NCBI GenBank assembly: GCA_028066595.1
Contig: JALCBJ010000041.1
Location: forward strand, 1-58,522
Direction of reading: 5' to 3'
Source: Thermoanaerobaculia bacterium
GTDB lineage: Bacteria; Acidobacteriota; Thermoanaerobaculia; Multivoradales; J023
Length of the DNA stretch: 58,522 nucleotides
In this document: positions 1 to 8,682 of the stretch, piece by piece
How positions within the stretch are numbered: the stretch's first letter is position 1
Layout: each line of letters starts with the position of its first letter
The notes under the pieces: model-generated
What the model saw: only the letters and a program-made list of their open reading frames with translations
What the model was told of the DNA's origin: nothing
Database searches by the model: none
Program-made: the position numbers and the translations under genes

Positions 1-6
1 CCATGA

Positions 7-489
7 CCCAATCCTCTCAAGTGTTTGGGTCTCCGGGAAACCCGGGGCGATTCACTGAGCCAGTCCAAGTGGCTCTTGCTACGCAACCGCTCGAACCTGA
101 CTCCAGAGCACGAGGTGCAGCTCGAAGAGCTCCTCGCCGTGAACCAGAATCTGATGACCGTCTACGTACTGAACGAAGATCTCAAACAGCTCTGGCGCCA
201 CACCGACACGAAGCAAGCGCAGACAGCGGTCGCCGCCTGGATCCGCCGAGCACAGGCCAGCGGTATTCCAGCCCTCCAGCGATTCGCTCGCAACCTGATG
301 ACGTACGTCCATGGAATCGTCGCGCACGCTCGCTGGCAGCTGAACACGAGCGTGCTGGAGGGCATCAACAACAAGATCAAGGTCATCAAGCGAATGGCCT
401 ACGGATACCGCGACGACGAGTACTTCTTCCTACGATTCGAGCGGCGTTTCCCGGAATTCGGTGAAGAACCTTCGGAAAAGGGGGGTTAG
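7..489 (+). pseudogene. ISL3-type transposase, C-terminal remnant
   Basis: The frame gives about 155 residues matching the end of ISL3-family DDE transposases: KWLLLRNRSNLTPEH, then a helical stretch, then LEGINNKIKVIKRMAYGYRD, the family's signature near the last catalytic residue. An in-frame TGA at 4-6 cuts the frame just inside the window, and the catalytic core upstream is not visible. The only usable internal start is a TTG at 25. The last residues (EPSEKGG) are encoded by a palindromic repeat, so the native C-terminus seems replaced by repeat sequence. I read this as a dead fragment, but with the left side missing a complete element with a stop or a sequencing error cannot be excluded. 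Confidence 0.7.
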
Positions 490-644
490 GGGGGATTTCA
501 AACAACAAACGGGATGCCGGGAACGGAACCGCCTTTTTCTTGAACTCCCCCTCCATCTCCCCCTCTCCGAAGAGGGGGAGGGCCAAGGCAAGCGATGCGA
601 ATCCCCCGTTCCCTTTTTCTGAAAGGGGAACGGGGGATTTCAAT
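475..644. repeat. palindromic repeat region (REP/MITE-like)
   Basis: Three related palindromic stretches lie between the transposase remnant and rocD. At 491-502 and again at 632-643 the same GGGGGATTTCAA occurs. At 557-580 there is a perfect 10-bp stem, CTCCCCCTCT/AGAGGGGGAG, with loop CCGA. At 600-638 the arms AATCCCCCGTTCCC and its complement form a long hairpin with a one-base irregularity. The C/G-run composition differs sharply from the flanking genes. It looks like a dispersed intergenic repeat rather than coding DNA. Confidence 0.65.
600..638. terminator. candidate bidirectional hairpin 3' of rocD
   Basis: The strongest hairpin of the repeat region sits 15 bases beyond the rocD stop codon (rocD is on the minus strand) and also downstream of the plus-strand transposase remnant. 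The stem is at least 14 bp and very GC rich. A short T run lies inside the hairpin (614-619) rather than after it, so a classical intrinsic terminator is not proven; it may only stop or protect transcripts as REP hairpins do. Confidence 0.35.
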
Positions 645-652
645 ATCTCGCG

Positions 653-1897
653 TCAGGCGACGATGGCCGCTTCCGGCGTCTCCGTCTTCGCACTCCAGTC
701 CCGCGTCAACACGTCCTCGATGTGGTCGAGACCCCAGTCGAGGTCCTCCTTCGAGATGTTGAGCGGCGGAGCGATCCTGATGACGTGCTCGTGGGTCTCC
801 TTGCACAGCACGCCGAGGTGCTGCAATGCCTCACAGAACTGACGGGCACCTCCGGCCGATTCGTGTAGCTCGACGCCGATCCAGAGGCCACGGCCACGGA
901 GCTCCTTGATGTAGGGCGAGCCGCAGCGTTCCAGCCGATCCAGAGCGTAGGCGCCCAGCTCTGCCGAGCGGTCCACCAGCTGATCCTCGACGAGGATCTG
1001 GAGAGCTTCCATGGCGACCGCCGCTGCCACGGGGTTGCCTCCGTAGGTGGAGCCGTGGTCGCCGGGATGAAACACGCCCATGACCGGGTCGTCCGCGAGA
1101 ATGCCGGACACGGGGTAGAAGCCGCCGGACAATGCCTTGCCGACGATGACGATGTCCGGACGGATCCCTTCGTGCTCGTAGGCGAACATCTTCCCGGTAC
1201 GACCGAGGCCGCTCTGGATCTCATCCATGATGAGGAGTGCATTGTGCTCGTCACACTGCGTCCGCAGGTGCTTCAGGTAGCCGTCCGGCGGGATGATGAT
1301 GCCGCCCTCTCCTTGGATCGGCTCGATGAGGATGGCGGCGACGTTCTCGTTCATGGCCGCGGCCACCGCATCGGCATCACCGTACTCGAGCACGCGAAAT
1401 CCGGGTGTGAACGGGCCAAAGCCGTCCTTGTACTGGTCTTCGGTCGAGAACCCGACGATCGTGGTCGTCCGGCCGTGGAAATTGTTGGTGAAGACCAGGA
1501 TCTCGGCCCTGTCTTCGGCCACGCCCTTGACGGTATAGGCCCACTTTCGGGCTGCCTTGATGGCCGTCTCGACCGCCTCGGCACCGGTGTTCATGGGCAG
1601 GAACTTCTCGAAGCCGGTCAACTCCGTGACGTATTGGTAGAAGGGACCAAGCTTGTCGTTGCGAAATGCACGGGAGGTCAGGGTGAGCTGGGGGATCTGC
1701 TCCTGCATGACCCGCACGAGGCGTGGATGACAGTGGCCTTGATTCACCGCCGAGTAGGCGGCGAGCATGTCGAGGTACTTGTTTCCCTCGACATCCCACA
1801 CCCAGCAGCCTTCGGCGCGCTGGATGACGACATCGAGCGGGTGGTAGTTGTGGGCGCCGAACTGATCTTCGAGCGCAATGAAATCGGCCGTCTTCAT
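653..1897 (-). CDS. rocD: ornithine aminotransferase
   Basis: Class III PLP-dependent aminotransferase, 414 residues, the usual length. It transfers the delta-amino group of ornithine to 2-oxoglutarate, giving glutamate semialdehyde, in cytoplasmic arginine/ornithine catabolism or proline synthesis. Visible features: GNKYLDMLAAYSAVNQGHCHP near the N-terminus, NTGAEAVETAIKAARKW (103-119) for phosphate binding, FHGRT (140-144), the PLP-ring Asp in IMDEIQ (D225) and the Schiff-base lysine in IVGKALSGG (K254). The ATG start has GAGGAG about 8 bases upstream. It is a single-gene unit, divergent from the DUF1295 gene, with palindromic repeats after the stop. Residue patterns (AYSAVNQGH, FHGRTTT) favour RocD over acetylornithine or GABA aminotransferases. 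Confidence 0.92.
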   Translation of the reverse strand: MKTADFIALEDQFGAHNYHPLDVVIQRAEGCWVWDVEGNKYLDMLAAYSAVNQGHCHPRLVRVMQEQIPQLTLTSRAFRNDKLGPFYQYVTELTGFEKFLPMNTGAEAVETAIKAARKWAYTVKGVAEDRAEILVFTNNFHGRTTTIVGFSTEDQYKDGFGPFTPGFRVLEYGDADAVAAAMNENVAAILIEPIQGEGGIIIPPDGYLKHLRTQCDEHNALLIMDEIQSGLGRTGKMFAYEHEGIRPDIVIVGKALSGGFYPVSGILADDPVMGVFHPGDHGSTYGGNPVAAAVAMEALQILVEDQLVDRSAELGAYALDRLERCGSPYIKELRGRGLWIGVELHESAGGARQFCEALQHLGVLCKETHEHVIRIAPPLNISKEDLDWGLDHIEDVLTRDWSAKTETPEAAIVA

Positions 1898-2209
1898 GAG
1901 ACGTCTCCTCGAGGTCGGGGTGGACGCGACCGGCCTGGCTGGCCGGGGGCCACCCGGTGTACGGGTGAGGTGAACGAGGCCGGCGGGCAGCTCGGTGGCG
2001 GTGCCGCGGTCCGGTCCAAGGGGGATCCGATCTGGTCAACCCGAGTCTGCATTCGAACACAACGCGCCGAAAAAATGAACCACCACGGATATCGATCCAG
2101 ACCTGCGTCCGAATCGATCGACTCGGCGAATAGCATGAGAGCAGTCCCGGTCTGCGTGTTCGCAGCACCTAGCCTGCGAGCTTCCGTCTTTGCCTGAAAG
2201 GAACCCGGA
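1898..2209. other. divergent intergenic region, no gene seen
   Basis: This 312-base gap separates rocD (minus) from the DUF1295 gene (plus) and must hold both promoters. I see ribosome binding sites at its two edges (GAGGAG for rocD, AAAGGA for the plus gene) but no convincing -35/-10 pair, riboswitch or RNA gene. Confidence 0.5.
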
Positions 2210-3103
2210 TTGGAACCAACGGTCGCCATCTTCTCCTCGCTGCTTCCACCTTGGTCGACGGCGGCCGCCGTGGTGCTCGGTCTCATGGTGGTTCTCTGGC
2301 TGGTGAGTATCAGGATCTCTGATGTCAGCATCGTCGATAGTTTCTGGGGTCTTGCTTTCGTCGTCTCCGCCTGGATCTATCGCAGTTTCGGAGCGCAGCC
2401 GGGATGGGAAGGCGCGGGGGTACGCTGGCTCCAGCTCGCGTTGGTGACGCTGTGGGGAGTTCGTCTTTCGGTCCACATTGCGCTACGGCATGCAGGGCAG
2501 GGAGGCGAAGACCGCCGATACCGCAAGATGCGGGCCGAGGTCGGCGATTCGCGATTCCGGCGACGTAGCTTGGTAACGGTCTTCCTGCTGCAAGGCCTGC
2601 TGGTCTCCCTGATCTCGATACCCCTACTCTTCGTCCAGTCGGCGCCTCGCCCCGATCACCTGGTTTGGACCGATATCCTGGGTTTGGTTCTCTTCGCGCT
2701 GGGCTTTTCCTTCGAAGCGGTGAGCGACTGGCAGTTGACGCGGTTCCGGCGCGAACCTGCGAACGCGGGCAGGGTGCTCGACTCGGGTCTATGGCGCTAT
2801 TCCCGGCACCCGAACTACTTCGGCGAAGCTGTGTTGTGGATCGGCTTCGGTTGTTTTGCGCTGGCCTCGCCGGGAGGGGTTTGGAGCCTCCTCTCGGTGG
2901 CGCTGATGATCTTTCTCTTGCTGAGAGTCTCAGGGGTCAAGCTCTTGGAAAGCGATATCGCCGAGCGCCGCCCTGAGTACCGCCGCTATGTCGAATCGAC
3001 TTCCTCGTTCTTGCCGTGGATCCCCGGTAGAAGGAAAGGTGGACACGGCACGGATTCGCTGGCGCGGGACATCGTTTCGCCTGGGCAGTCACCACGTGGA
3101 TGA
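2210..3103 (+). CDS. DUF1295 membrane protein (steroid 5-alpha-reductase-like)
   Basis: A 297-residue integral membrane protein with about six hydrophobic segments. The diagnostic part is LWRYSRHPNYFGEAVLWIGF (residues ~191-210), the NAD(P)H-binding signature of the DUF1295/steroid 5-alpha-reductase C-terminal and isoprenylcysteine methyltransferase superfamily, and the tail RRPEYRRYVESTSSFLPWIP, also typical. Start is TTG at 2210, chosen because GAAAGGA lies about 8 bases upstream and no better start precedes the first helix. Members often occur beside flavin oxidoreductases, DUF1365 and cyclopropane fatty acid synthases, as here, so reduction of a lipid double bond is a reasonable but unproven role. 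Confidence 0.85.
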   Translation: MEPTVAIFSSLLPPWSTAAAVVLGLMVVLWLVSIRISDVSIVDSFWGLAFVVSAWIYRSFGAQPGWEGAGVRWLQLALVTLWGVRLSVHIALRHAGQGGEDRRYRKMRAEVGDSRFRRRSLVTVFLLQGLLVSLISIPLLFVQSAPRPDHLVWTDILGLVLFALGFSFEAVSDWQLTRFRREPANAGRVLDSGLWRYSRHPNYFGEAVLWIGFGCFALASPGGVWSLLSVALMIFLLLRVSGVKLLESDIAERRPEYRRYVESTSSFLPWIPGRRKGGHGTDSLARDIVSPGQSPRG

Positions 3104-3163
3104 TATTCTTGTCGATACAGACATTTCGTTTAGTTTGAAGAATTGAATCCGCAAAGGACTCCC

Positions 3164-4603
3164 ATGTCGCTTTCCTCAGTATTCCTCTGCCGCTCGACCG
3201 TTCCTCCGCTCGTCGTTCTGGTACTCGTCGTGACCCTTTGGGCTGTCCCGGCCACGGCGACGGTGGGAACACCGACACCCGATCCCGCCTGTGAGGCGAC
3301 GGGTGGCGGTCGTTGCTTCTACATCGAACCAAACGCTGGTAGTGGGTCCGGCACGTTCGAGGACCCCTTCGGCGTCGACGATCTGCCCGATCCCGACGTG
3401 GCGTGGTGCGGCCTCGACAGCCCTGCATTGGAGGCGCTCCATCCGGGCGACGTCCTCTACTTTCGGCAGGGTGCCTACCAGCTTGCCACGTGCCCTCCGC
3501 CCAATGTCTGGAGCATCCCGTACTTGCGACCGGCACGGTCTGGCACGGCCGAAGCTCCGATCACCCTCCGGTCCTACCCCGGTGAACGCGTTGAGCTTGT
3601 CCGAGCGAGCGGTGGCCAGCCGACCATCGGTGATGATTCGTGGGATTTCATCCGCATCCTCGGTTTCGTGATCGGGCCAAAGGTACCGCTACGGGTGAGC
3701 GGAGACGACGGCGAGATCGCGTTCAATGAGATCGTCGGGGAGTTCGTTGCCACAAGCGACAACCACGATGGGATGCGTATCGAGGGCTCCAATCGGATAT
3801 GGATCCACCACAATATCGTCCGTGGCGTCGATGGCCATCACGTCAACTCGGCAGGAATCAAGCTCTACCGGGTGACGGACGCGCTCATCGAAGACAACTG
3901 GATCTACGACAATCGAGCTGGCGTCTTCGACAAGGACTCCGGGGTCCGTAACACCTATCGGCGTAACTGGTTCGGCGGCAACCACGCGGCGGAGTTCTAC
4001 GGCAACAATCAGGGCCTGGACTCGACGATCTATTTCTACGAGAACGTCGTCGACGGCGTCATCGAGCTGCATCATCTGATGGATGGCAGCGAGGTGCACG
4101 ACAATCTGGTGCGGGGCGTCAACAGCCTCACGGGCGCCTGGGCTGGGGAAGTGTGGAACAGCTACGTATGGAACAACGTAGTCCTCGCCACCGAAGGTAC
4201 GGAGATCACCGCCTACTACGAGAGGCAGCACGAGTTTGTCGACTCGGGGCCGCGCCCTCATCTCCAGTACGTCGACTTCAACGTTTACAACCTTCCGCCA
4301 AAGTACGATTTCGGCGAGTACACAGCCAATCGGACGATCTTCACCCTCGCCGACATCCGTGCCTTGGGCTTCGAGTTGGATGCCCAGATCGTGACCGGGG
4401 CCGACGAGATCTACGTCGACCAACAGAGCTATGTGCTCTTGACCCCGTGGCTGACGGCAGGGCGTTACGGCGATCCGATCGGGCCGGACGATGTAGCCAC
4501 GATTCTCGACGCCAGCCGATACGGCCCCGAATCCTGCCCGTCCGCAATCTTCGCGGACGGTTTCGAAAGTGGCAACACGTCTGCCTGGTCCACGGCCCCA
4601 TGA
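3164..4603 (+). CDS. secreted right-handed beta-helix protein
   Basis: 479 residues. ATG 3164 is preferred over TTG 3143 because AAAGGA ends 5 bases before it. A signal peptide is clear (basic start, then VPPLVVLVLVVTLWAVPATA). The middle (residues ~120-380) is a ladder of short N-rich strands such as RIEGSNRIWIHHNIV, DALIEDNWIYDNRAGV and TYRRNWFGGNHAAEF, the pattern of pectate-lyase-like parallel beta-helix folds. The protein ends with IFADGFESGNTSAWS, a tail shared with the two large FG-GAP proteins at 42160-48412. No catalytic residues of a known lyase are recognised. It sits inside a lipid-modification cluster, separated by 60 bases upstream and 123 downstream, so it may be unrelated to it. 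Substrate unknown. Confidence 0.8.
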   Translation: MSLSSVFLCRSTVPPLVVLVLVVTLWAVPATATVGTPTPDPACEATGGGRCFYIEPNAGSGSGTFEDPFGVDDLPDPDVAWCGLDSPALEALHPGDVLYFRQGAYQLATCPPPNVWSIPYLRPARSGTAEAPITLRSYPGERVELVRASGGQPTIGDDSWDFIRILGFVIGPKVPLRVSGDDGEIAFNEIVGEFVATSDNHDGMRIEGSNRIWIHHNIVRGVDGHHVNSAGIKLYRVTDALIEDNWIYDNRAGVFDKDSGVRNTYRRNWFGGNHAAEFYGNNQGLDSTIYFYENVVDGVIELHHLMDGSEVHDNLVRGVNSLTGAWAGEVWNSYVWNNVVLATEGTEITAYYERQHEFVDSGPRPHLQYVDFNVYNLPPKYDFGEYTANRTIFTLADIRALGFELDAQIVTGADEIYVDQQSYVLLTPWLTAGRYGDPIGPDDVATILDASRYGPESCPSAIFADGFESGNTSAWSTAP

Positions 4604-4726
4604 GCTAGTACCGATGTCGCTCTCGTCCTCCTCGCTCCTCATGTTCTCCGGGTCGAATGCGAGCACCGGCCGACGGGCCATTGCGCGGGATGTGGGGCGC
4701 GGGGTGCGAGGCGCGATGAAGCCGAC

Positions 4727-6175
4727 ATGGCGCTAGCTCATCCGAACCGAGCGTTGTCCGACCGGAAGATCCGGACGGTAGCCGTCGTCGGGGGCGGTAT
4801 CTCGGGTTTGGTAGCGGCAAGGGCACTTCATCCGCATTGTGAGGTGCGGGTGTTCGAAGCCGGGGCCGATGTGGGGGGACACAGCTACACCTTCCCTGTG
4901 GAGGATCCGGCCGGAACGCAGCAGGTCGACATGGGATTCATCGTCTTCAACGAGCGGACGTATCCCAACTTTTGTCGTTTGCTTTCTGAGCTCGACGTCG
5001 CGACCGAAGAGAGTTGTATGAGCTTCAGCGTGCGTTCGGAACGCAAAGGCTTCGAATGGAACGGCAGCGACCTGGGAGGCATTTTCGCGCAGCGACGGAG
5101 CTTGCTCCGACCGAGCGTCTATCGCATGTTGTTCGGCATCCTGCGCTTCCATCGGAGAGCGTCGGATCTGTTGCAGCTCGATCCACAGGTGACGTTGGGT
5201 TCCGTGTTGGACATGGAGCGCTGGCGCGGTCCTTTCGTAGATCTCTACCTGGTGCCGATGGTCTCGGCGATCTGGTCTACCGATCCGCGGCAAGTCCTCG
5301 AGATGCCGGCCCGCGCTCTGTTCGCATTCCTGCACAACCATGGCATGTTGGCCGTGTCCGATAGGCCCGCTTGGCGGGTGGTAGCAGGTGGTTCTCGGCG
5401 GTACGTGACCTCTCTCGTCGCGCCCTTTCGTCATCGAATCGACACCACGACCCCTGTCGCGAGCCTGCGACGACGCAGCGATGGCGTCGAGCTGGCGCTC
5501 GATGGAACGCGCCGTGGCGAGATTTATCGCGCCGACGCCGTCGTGCTGGCCTGCCACGCCGATCAGGCGCTTCGCCTTCTTGCCGACCCGACGCCGGCGG
5601 AGCACGATGTGTTGGCGGCTGTTCCCTACTCGCGCAACGACGTGGTTCTCCACACGGATTCCCGTCTGATGCCTCGCAGTCGGCGAGCCTGGGCGAGCTG
5701 GAACTACCACCACGAGTTGCCCGCACGGGAGCTGGCTGAGGCAACCGCCTCGAGTCTCGGCACAAGCCGTGTCACGTACTGGATGAACCGTCTCCAGAAC
5801 CTGGGCGCCGAGCGGGACTATTTGGTGAGTCTGAACCGGACACCCGCCATCGACCCCGAGAAGATTCTGCATCGCGCGACCTTCGATCATCCGCTCTTTA
5901 CGGCGGACGGCATGAAGGCCCAGAGCCGATGGCACGAGATATCTCTCTCGCGGACGGTCTATTGCGGAGCCTACTGGGGTTTCGGCTTCCACGAGGATGG
6001 AGTGAAGAGCGGCTTGAGAGCAGCGCGGGCACTCGGTGCCGTTGTGGACGGGGTCGGGCTCGACGAGCTCGGCCGAGATGGATTCGGAGGCGCGCCACCG
6101 GCGGGTGTCGCCGTGGAACCAACTGGGCCCGGCAAGCCGGCTGCCCCAGATCGCCGGGAAAGCAAGGTGGCGTGA
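4727..6175 (+). CDS. FAD-dependent amine oxidase-like oxidoreductase
   Basis: 482 residues. The N-terminus holds a Rossmann motif, VAVVGGGISGLVAARAL (residues ~18-34), with the ribose-binding Glu in VFEAG (E44) and the following GG motif (DVGGHSY), typical of flavin amine oxidases and phytoene-desaturase-like enzymes. The C-terminal part has YCGAYWGFGFHEDGVKSGL, the second FAD contact. This subfamily is regularly found next to DUF1365 and cyclopropane fatty acid synthase genes; in Rhodobacter sphaeroides relatives of this set are tied to singlet-oxygen response and modified fatty acids. Its TGA stop shares one base with the ATG of the DUF1365 gene (TGATG), so the two are translationally coupled. 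Likely acts on acyl chains of membrane phospholipids; exact reaction unknown. Confidence 0.85.
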   Translation: MALAHPNRALSDRKIRTVAVVGGGISGLVAARALHPHCEVRVFEAGADVGGHSYTFPVEDPAGTQQVDMGFIVFNERTYPNFCRLLSELDVATEESCMSFSVRSERKGFEWNGSDLGGIFAQRRSLLRPSVYRMLFGILRFHRRASDLLQLDPQVTLGSVLDMERWRGPFVDLYLVPMVSAIWSTDPRQVLEMPARALFAFLHNHGMLAVSDRPAWRVVAGGSRRYVTSLVAPFRHRIDTTTPVASLRRRSDGVELALDGTRRGEIYRADAVVLACHADQALRLLADPTPAEHDVLAAVPYSRNDVVLHTDSRLMPRSRRAWASWNYHHELPARELAEATASSLGTSRVTYWMNRLQNLGAERDYLVSLNRTPAIDPEKILHRATFDHPLFTADGMKAQSRWHEISLSRTVYCGAYWGFGFHEDGVKSGLRAARALGAVVDGVGLDELGRDGFGGAPPAGVAVEPTGPGKPAAPDRRESKVA

Positions 6176-6999
6176 TGGGGCCATCTCCCGAAGGCACTCG
6201 CTGGGCGCCGGAGCCAGGCGTCGTCTACGAGGGACGTATTCGCCATCGCCGGTTCGTCGACAACCCGCGGAAGTTTTCCTATGGCCTCTATTTCAGCTTT
6301 CTCGATCTCTCGGTCGTGGAGGAGACCTTGGCTGGCAGTGCGTTGACCTCGGCTCACGGACCAGCGCCGATCCGGTATCGCCGCAGGGACTATTTCGGCC
6401 CGCGAGAGCTGGATCTGGAGGACGCTGTGCGGCTCCTGGTCGAAGAACGCTCGGGACGCCGACCCGGCGGTGAGATTTTCCTTCTCACGCAGCTCCGTAC
6501 GTTCGGCGTGTCCTTCAATCCGGTCAGCTTCTACTACTGCTACGACCGTCCGATCTGTGATGGCGGACAGCTCGAGGCGATCGTCGCGGAGATCACGAAC
6601 ACACCTTGGGCCGAGCGCCACTGCTACGTGCTCGACGTGCAGCGCGCCGAACACGCGGGTGACGGTCTTCGCTGGCGGCTGGACAAGGAGTTCCACGTGT
6701 CACCGTTTCTTCCGATGCAGATGCGTTACGTGTGGACTTTCACGCCTCCCGGCGAACGCTTGGTAGTGCACATGGAGAACTTCCGGTCGTCGGCCGGCGG
6801 CGGACAGCCATCCACAGAAAACCGTGCCTTCGACGCCACTCTCGATCTACGCCGTGGGCCCACCCTGAGCACGGCGGCCTTGCTGTGGCGTCAGCTTCGT
6901 TATCCCGTCATGCCTGCGATGACCTTGTTCTGGATCTACCGGCAGGCGGCCACGTTGTGGCTACGCCGCACACGTTTCTACGAACACCCCGAGTCCTGA
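6175..6999 (+). CDS. DUF1365 family protein
   Basis: 274 residues starting at ATG 6175, overlapping the previous stop by one base. Family marks are YEGRIRHRRFVDNPRKFSYGLYF at the start, LLTQLRTFGVSFNPVSFYYCYD in the middle, and DKEFHVSPFLPMQMRYVWTF. No enzyme activity has been firmly shown for DUF1365, but the family co-occurs with the flavin oxidoreductase and cyclopropane fatty acid synthase-like methyltransferases on either side. The next gene starts one base after this stop (6997-6999, then ATG 7001), so the three form one operon. Confidence 0.88.
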   Translation: MGPSPEGTRWAPEPGVVYEGRIRHRRFVDNPRKFSYGLYFSFLDLSVVEETLAGSALTSAHGPAPIRYRRRDYFGPRELDLEDAVRLLVEERSGRRPGGEIFLLTQLRTFGVSFNPVSFYYCYDRPICDGGQLEAIVAEITNTPWAERHCYVLDVQRAEHAGDGLRWRLDKEFHVSPFLPMQMRYVWTFTPPGERLVVHMENFRSSAGGGQPSTENRAFDATLDLRRGPTLSTAALLWRQLRYPVMPAMTLFWIYRQAATLWLRRTRFYEHPES

Positions 7000-7000
7000 C

Positions 7001-8326
7001 ATGACTTCTCACGAACCCGATGCCTCGGTGCCGCGGCTCGACCATCTGGTCGATCGACGACTGGTCCGGCGGCCGAGCTTCTGGACCTCCACCGAGATCG
7101 CCCAGCGCTTCGCCCGACGCACTCTCGTCACCAAGCTACGAGGTCTCGAACGGTGTGCGCTGCACGTGTTCGACCTCCACGACGGCAGCGTTCTGTCAGC
7201 GGGCTCTGACCGTGGAGTCGTCGAAGGAGAGATCGAAGCTACGGTACGAATTCGCGATCCGCGCTTCTATCCCAAGGCGGTTTTTGGAGGATCTATCGGT
7301 GTCGCCGAGGCCTACATGGAAGGCTGGTGGGAATCAGACGACTTGTCCGAAACGCTCCGACTCTTCGCGCGCAATCGCGACGCTCTGGACGGGCTCGATG
7401 CGGGGTGGGGAAAGACCCTGGCCTTGCTCCATTCATTCGTACAGATGAGACGTGCCAACACTCGGCGCGGGAGTCGCCGCAACATCGGAGCCCACTACGA
7501 CCTATCCAACGAGTTCTTCGAGGTGTTTCTCGATCGGCGGATGATGTACTCCGCTGCGATCTACGAGAGGGAGGACATGTCCCTCGACGAAGCGTCGGTG
7601 GTCAAGATGGATCGACTGGCTACCAAGCTGGACCTGCGGCCCACCGACCATCTACTGGAGATCGGTACGGGTTGGGGAGGTTTCGCTCTCCACGCCGCGG
7701 CGGACTACGGCTGTCGCGTGACGACCACCACCATCTCGCGGCGTCAGTACGAGTACAGCCGCCGAGCGGTGGAGCAAGCCGGGCTCAGCCACCGGATCGA
7801 CGTGCGGCTGCAGGACTACCGCGATCTGGAAGGGACCTTCGACAAGCTGGTATCCATCGAGATGATCGAGGCCGTGGGGCATCGGTTCCTCGGCACCTAT
7901 TTCGAAACGTGTAGCCGGCTTCTCGAGCCCGGTGGCTTGATGGCGCTACAGGGCATCGTCATGGCGGATCGTCATTTCGAGACGTACCGACGTTCGGTCG
8001 ATTTCATCCAGCGATACGTTTTCCCCGGTAGTGCGCTGCCGTCAGTGGGGCGAATCGCGACTGCAGCCGCAAAGGCCGATCTCCAGATCTTGCATCTTGA
8101 AGACATCGGACCGCACTATGCCCGTACGCTGTCGGACTGGCGTGAGCGCTTCTTTCAGCGCATCGACGAGATATATGCCTTGGGATTCTCCGAACGCTTC
8201 GTGCGTCTTTGGGAGTTCTACCTCGGCTATTGCGAAGCCGGTTTCTTGGAACGATCGATCGGCGACGTGCAGGTTCTTCTGGCAAGGGCCGACAACCGCA
8301 GGGCGCCGGTGCTGGGGAGGATCTAG
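7001..8326 (+). CDS. cyclopropane-fatty-acyl-phospholipid synthase-like methyltransferase
   Basis: 441 residues. After an N-terminal domain of about 150 residues (probably lipid binding) comes the SAM-dependent domain: AHYDLSNEFFEVFLD (164-178), SAM motif LLEIGTGWGG (218-227) and SIEMIEAVG (285-293), all characteristic of CFA synthases, which add a methylene or methyl group from SAM to an unsaturated acyl chain in a phospholipid. The FPGSALPS stretch after FIQRYV is also conserved in the family. It sits directly after the DUF1365 gene. Whether the product is a cyclopropane ring or a methyl-branched or methyl-alkene chain cannot be told from sequence; the flavin oxidoreductase neighbour favours further oxidation of a methylated chain. 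Confidence 0.9.
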   Translation: MTSHEPDASVPRLDHLVDRRLVRRPSFWTSTEIAQRFARRTLVTKLRGLERCALHVFDLHDGSVLSAGSDRGVVEGEIEATVRIRDPRFYPKAVFGGSIGVAEAYMEGWWESDDLSETLRLFARNRDALDGLDAGWGKTLALLHSFVQMRRANTRRGSRRNIGAHYDLSNEFFEVFLDRRMMYSAAIYEREDMSLDEASVVKMDRLATKLDLRPTDHLLEIGTGWGGFALHAAADYGCRVTTTTISRRQYEYSRRAVEQAGLSHRIDVRLQDYRDLEGTFDKLVSIEMIEAVGHRFLGTYFETCSRLLEPGGLMALQGIVMADRHFETYRRSVDFIQRYVFPGSALPSVGRIATAAAKADLQILHLEDIGPHYARTLSDWRERFFQRIDEIYALGFSERFVRLWEFYLGYCEAGFLERSIGDVQVLLARADNRRAPVLGRI

Positions 8327-8348
8327 TGCACCGCCTCGGAATTCTGCG

Positions 8349-8678
8349 ATGACGACCACACTGCGTCTTTTCTTTGTCGGCGTGTTATTGGTCATGGTCT
8401 GGGTGACTTATGTGGCATCTTTGGATCGAAACGTGCTGCTCGCGGCTCGGGAGATCTGGTCTGATCCTTGGGGTCGCGCGACCCTCGTAGACGCATATCT
8501 AGCCTTTCTGGTCGTGTGGATCTGGATCGCCTGGCGAGAAAGAAATCGAGTGAGAGCGGCCGCTTGGCTCGTAGCGCTTCTACTGCTCGGGAACTTCGCC
8601 ATCGCGACGTATTTCCTTCTGGCGCTGTATCGACAGAACGACAGATCCTGGACCTCGCTGTTCGAACAGCGTCGGTGA
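8349..8678 (+). CDS. small DUF1475-like membrane protein
   Basis: 109 residues, beginning at ATG 8349, 22 bases after the first methyltransferase. It contains three likely membrane segments: LFFVGVLLVMVWVTYVAS, DAYLAFLVVWIWIAW and AAAWLVALLLLGNFAIATYFLL. The sequence WATL-DAY-like middle (GRATLVDAYLAFL) and GNFAIATYFLLAL match what I recall of DUF1475. No catalytic residues are evident. Its place between two CFA-like methyltransferases suggests a membrane partner in the same lipid pathway. Confidence 0.7.
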   Translation: MTTTLRLFFVGVLLVMVWVTYVASLDRNVLLAAREIWSDPWGRATLVDAYLAFLVVWIWIAWRERNRVRAAAWLVALLLLGNFAIATYFLLALYRQNDRSWTSLFEQRR

Positions 8679-8682
8679 GTCG

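Noticed and set aside
1055..2197. Long open frame (380 codons) on the plus strand opposite rocD
   Set aside because: It mirrors the well-conserved rocD frame; its translation is low-complexity and matches no family. High GC opens such antisense frames.
4733..6184. 483-codon open frame on the minus strand
   Set aside because: Fully antisense to the amine oxidase-like gene, which has a clear FAD motif and an operon overlap.
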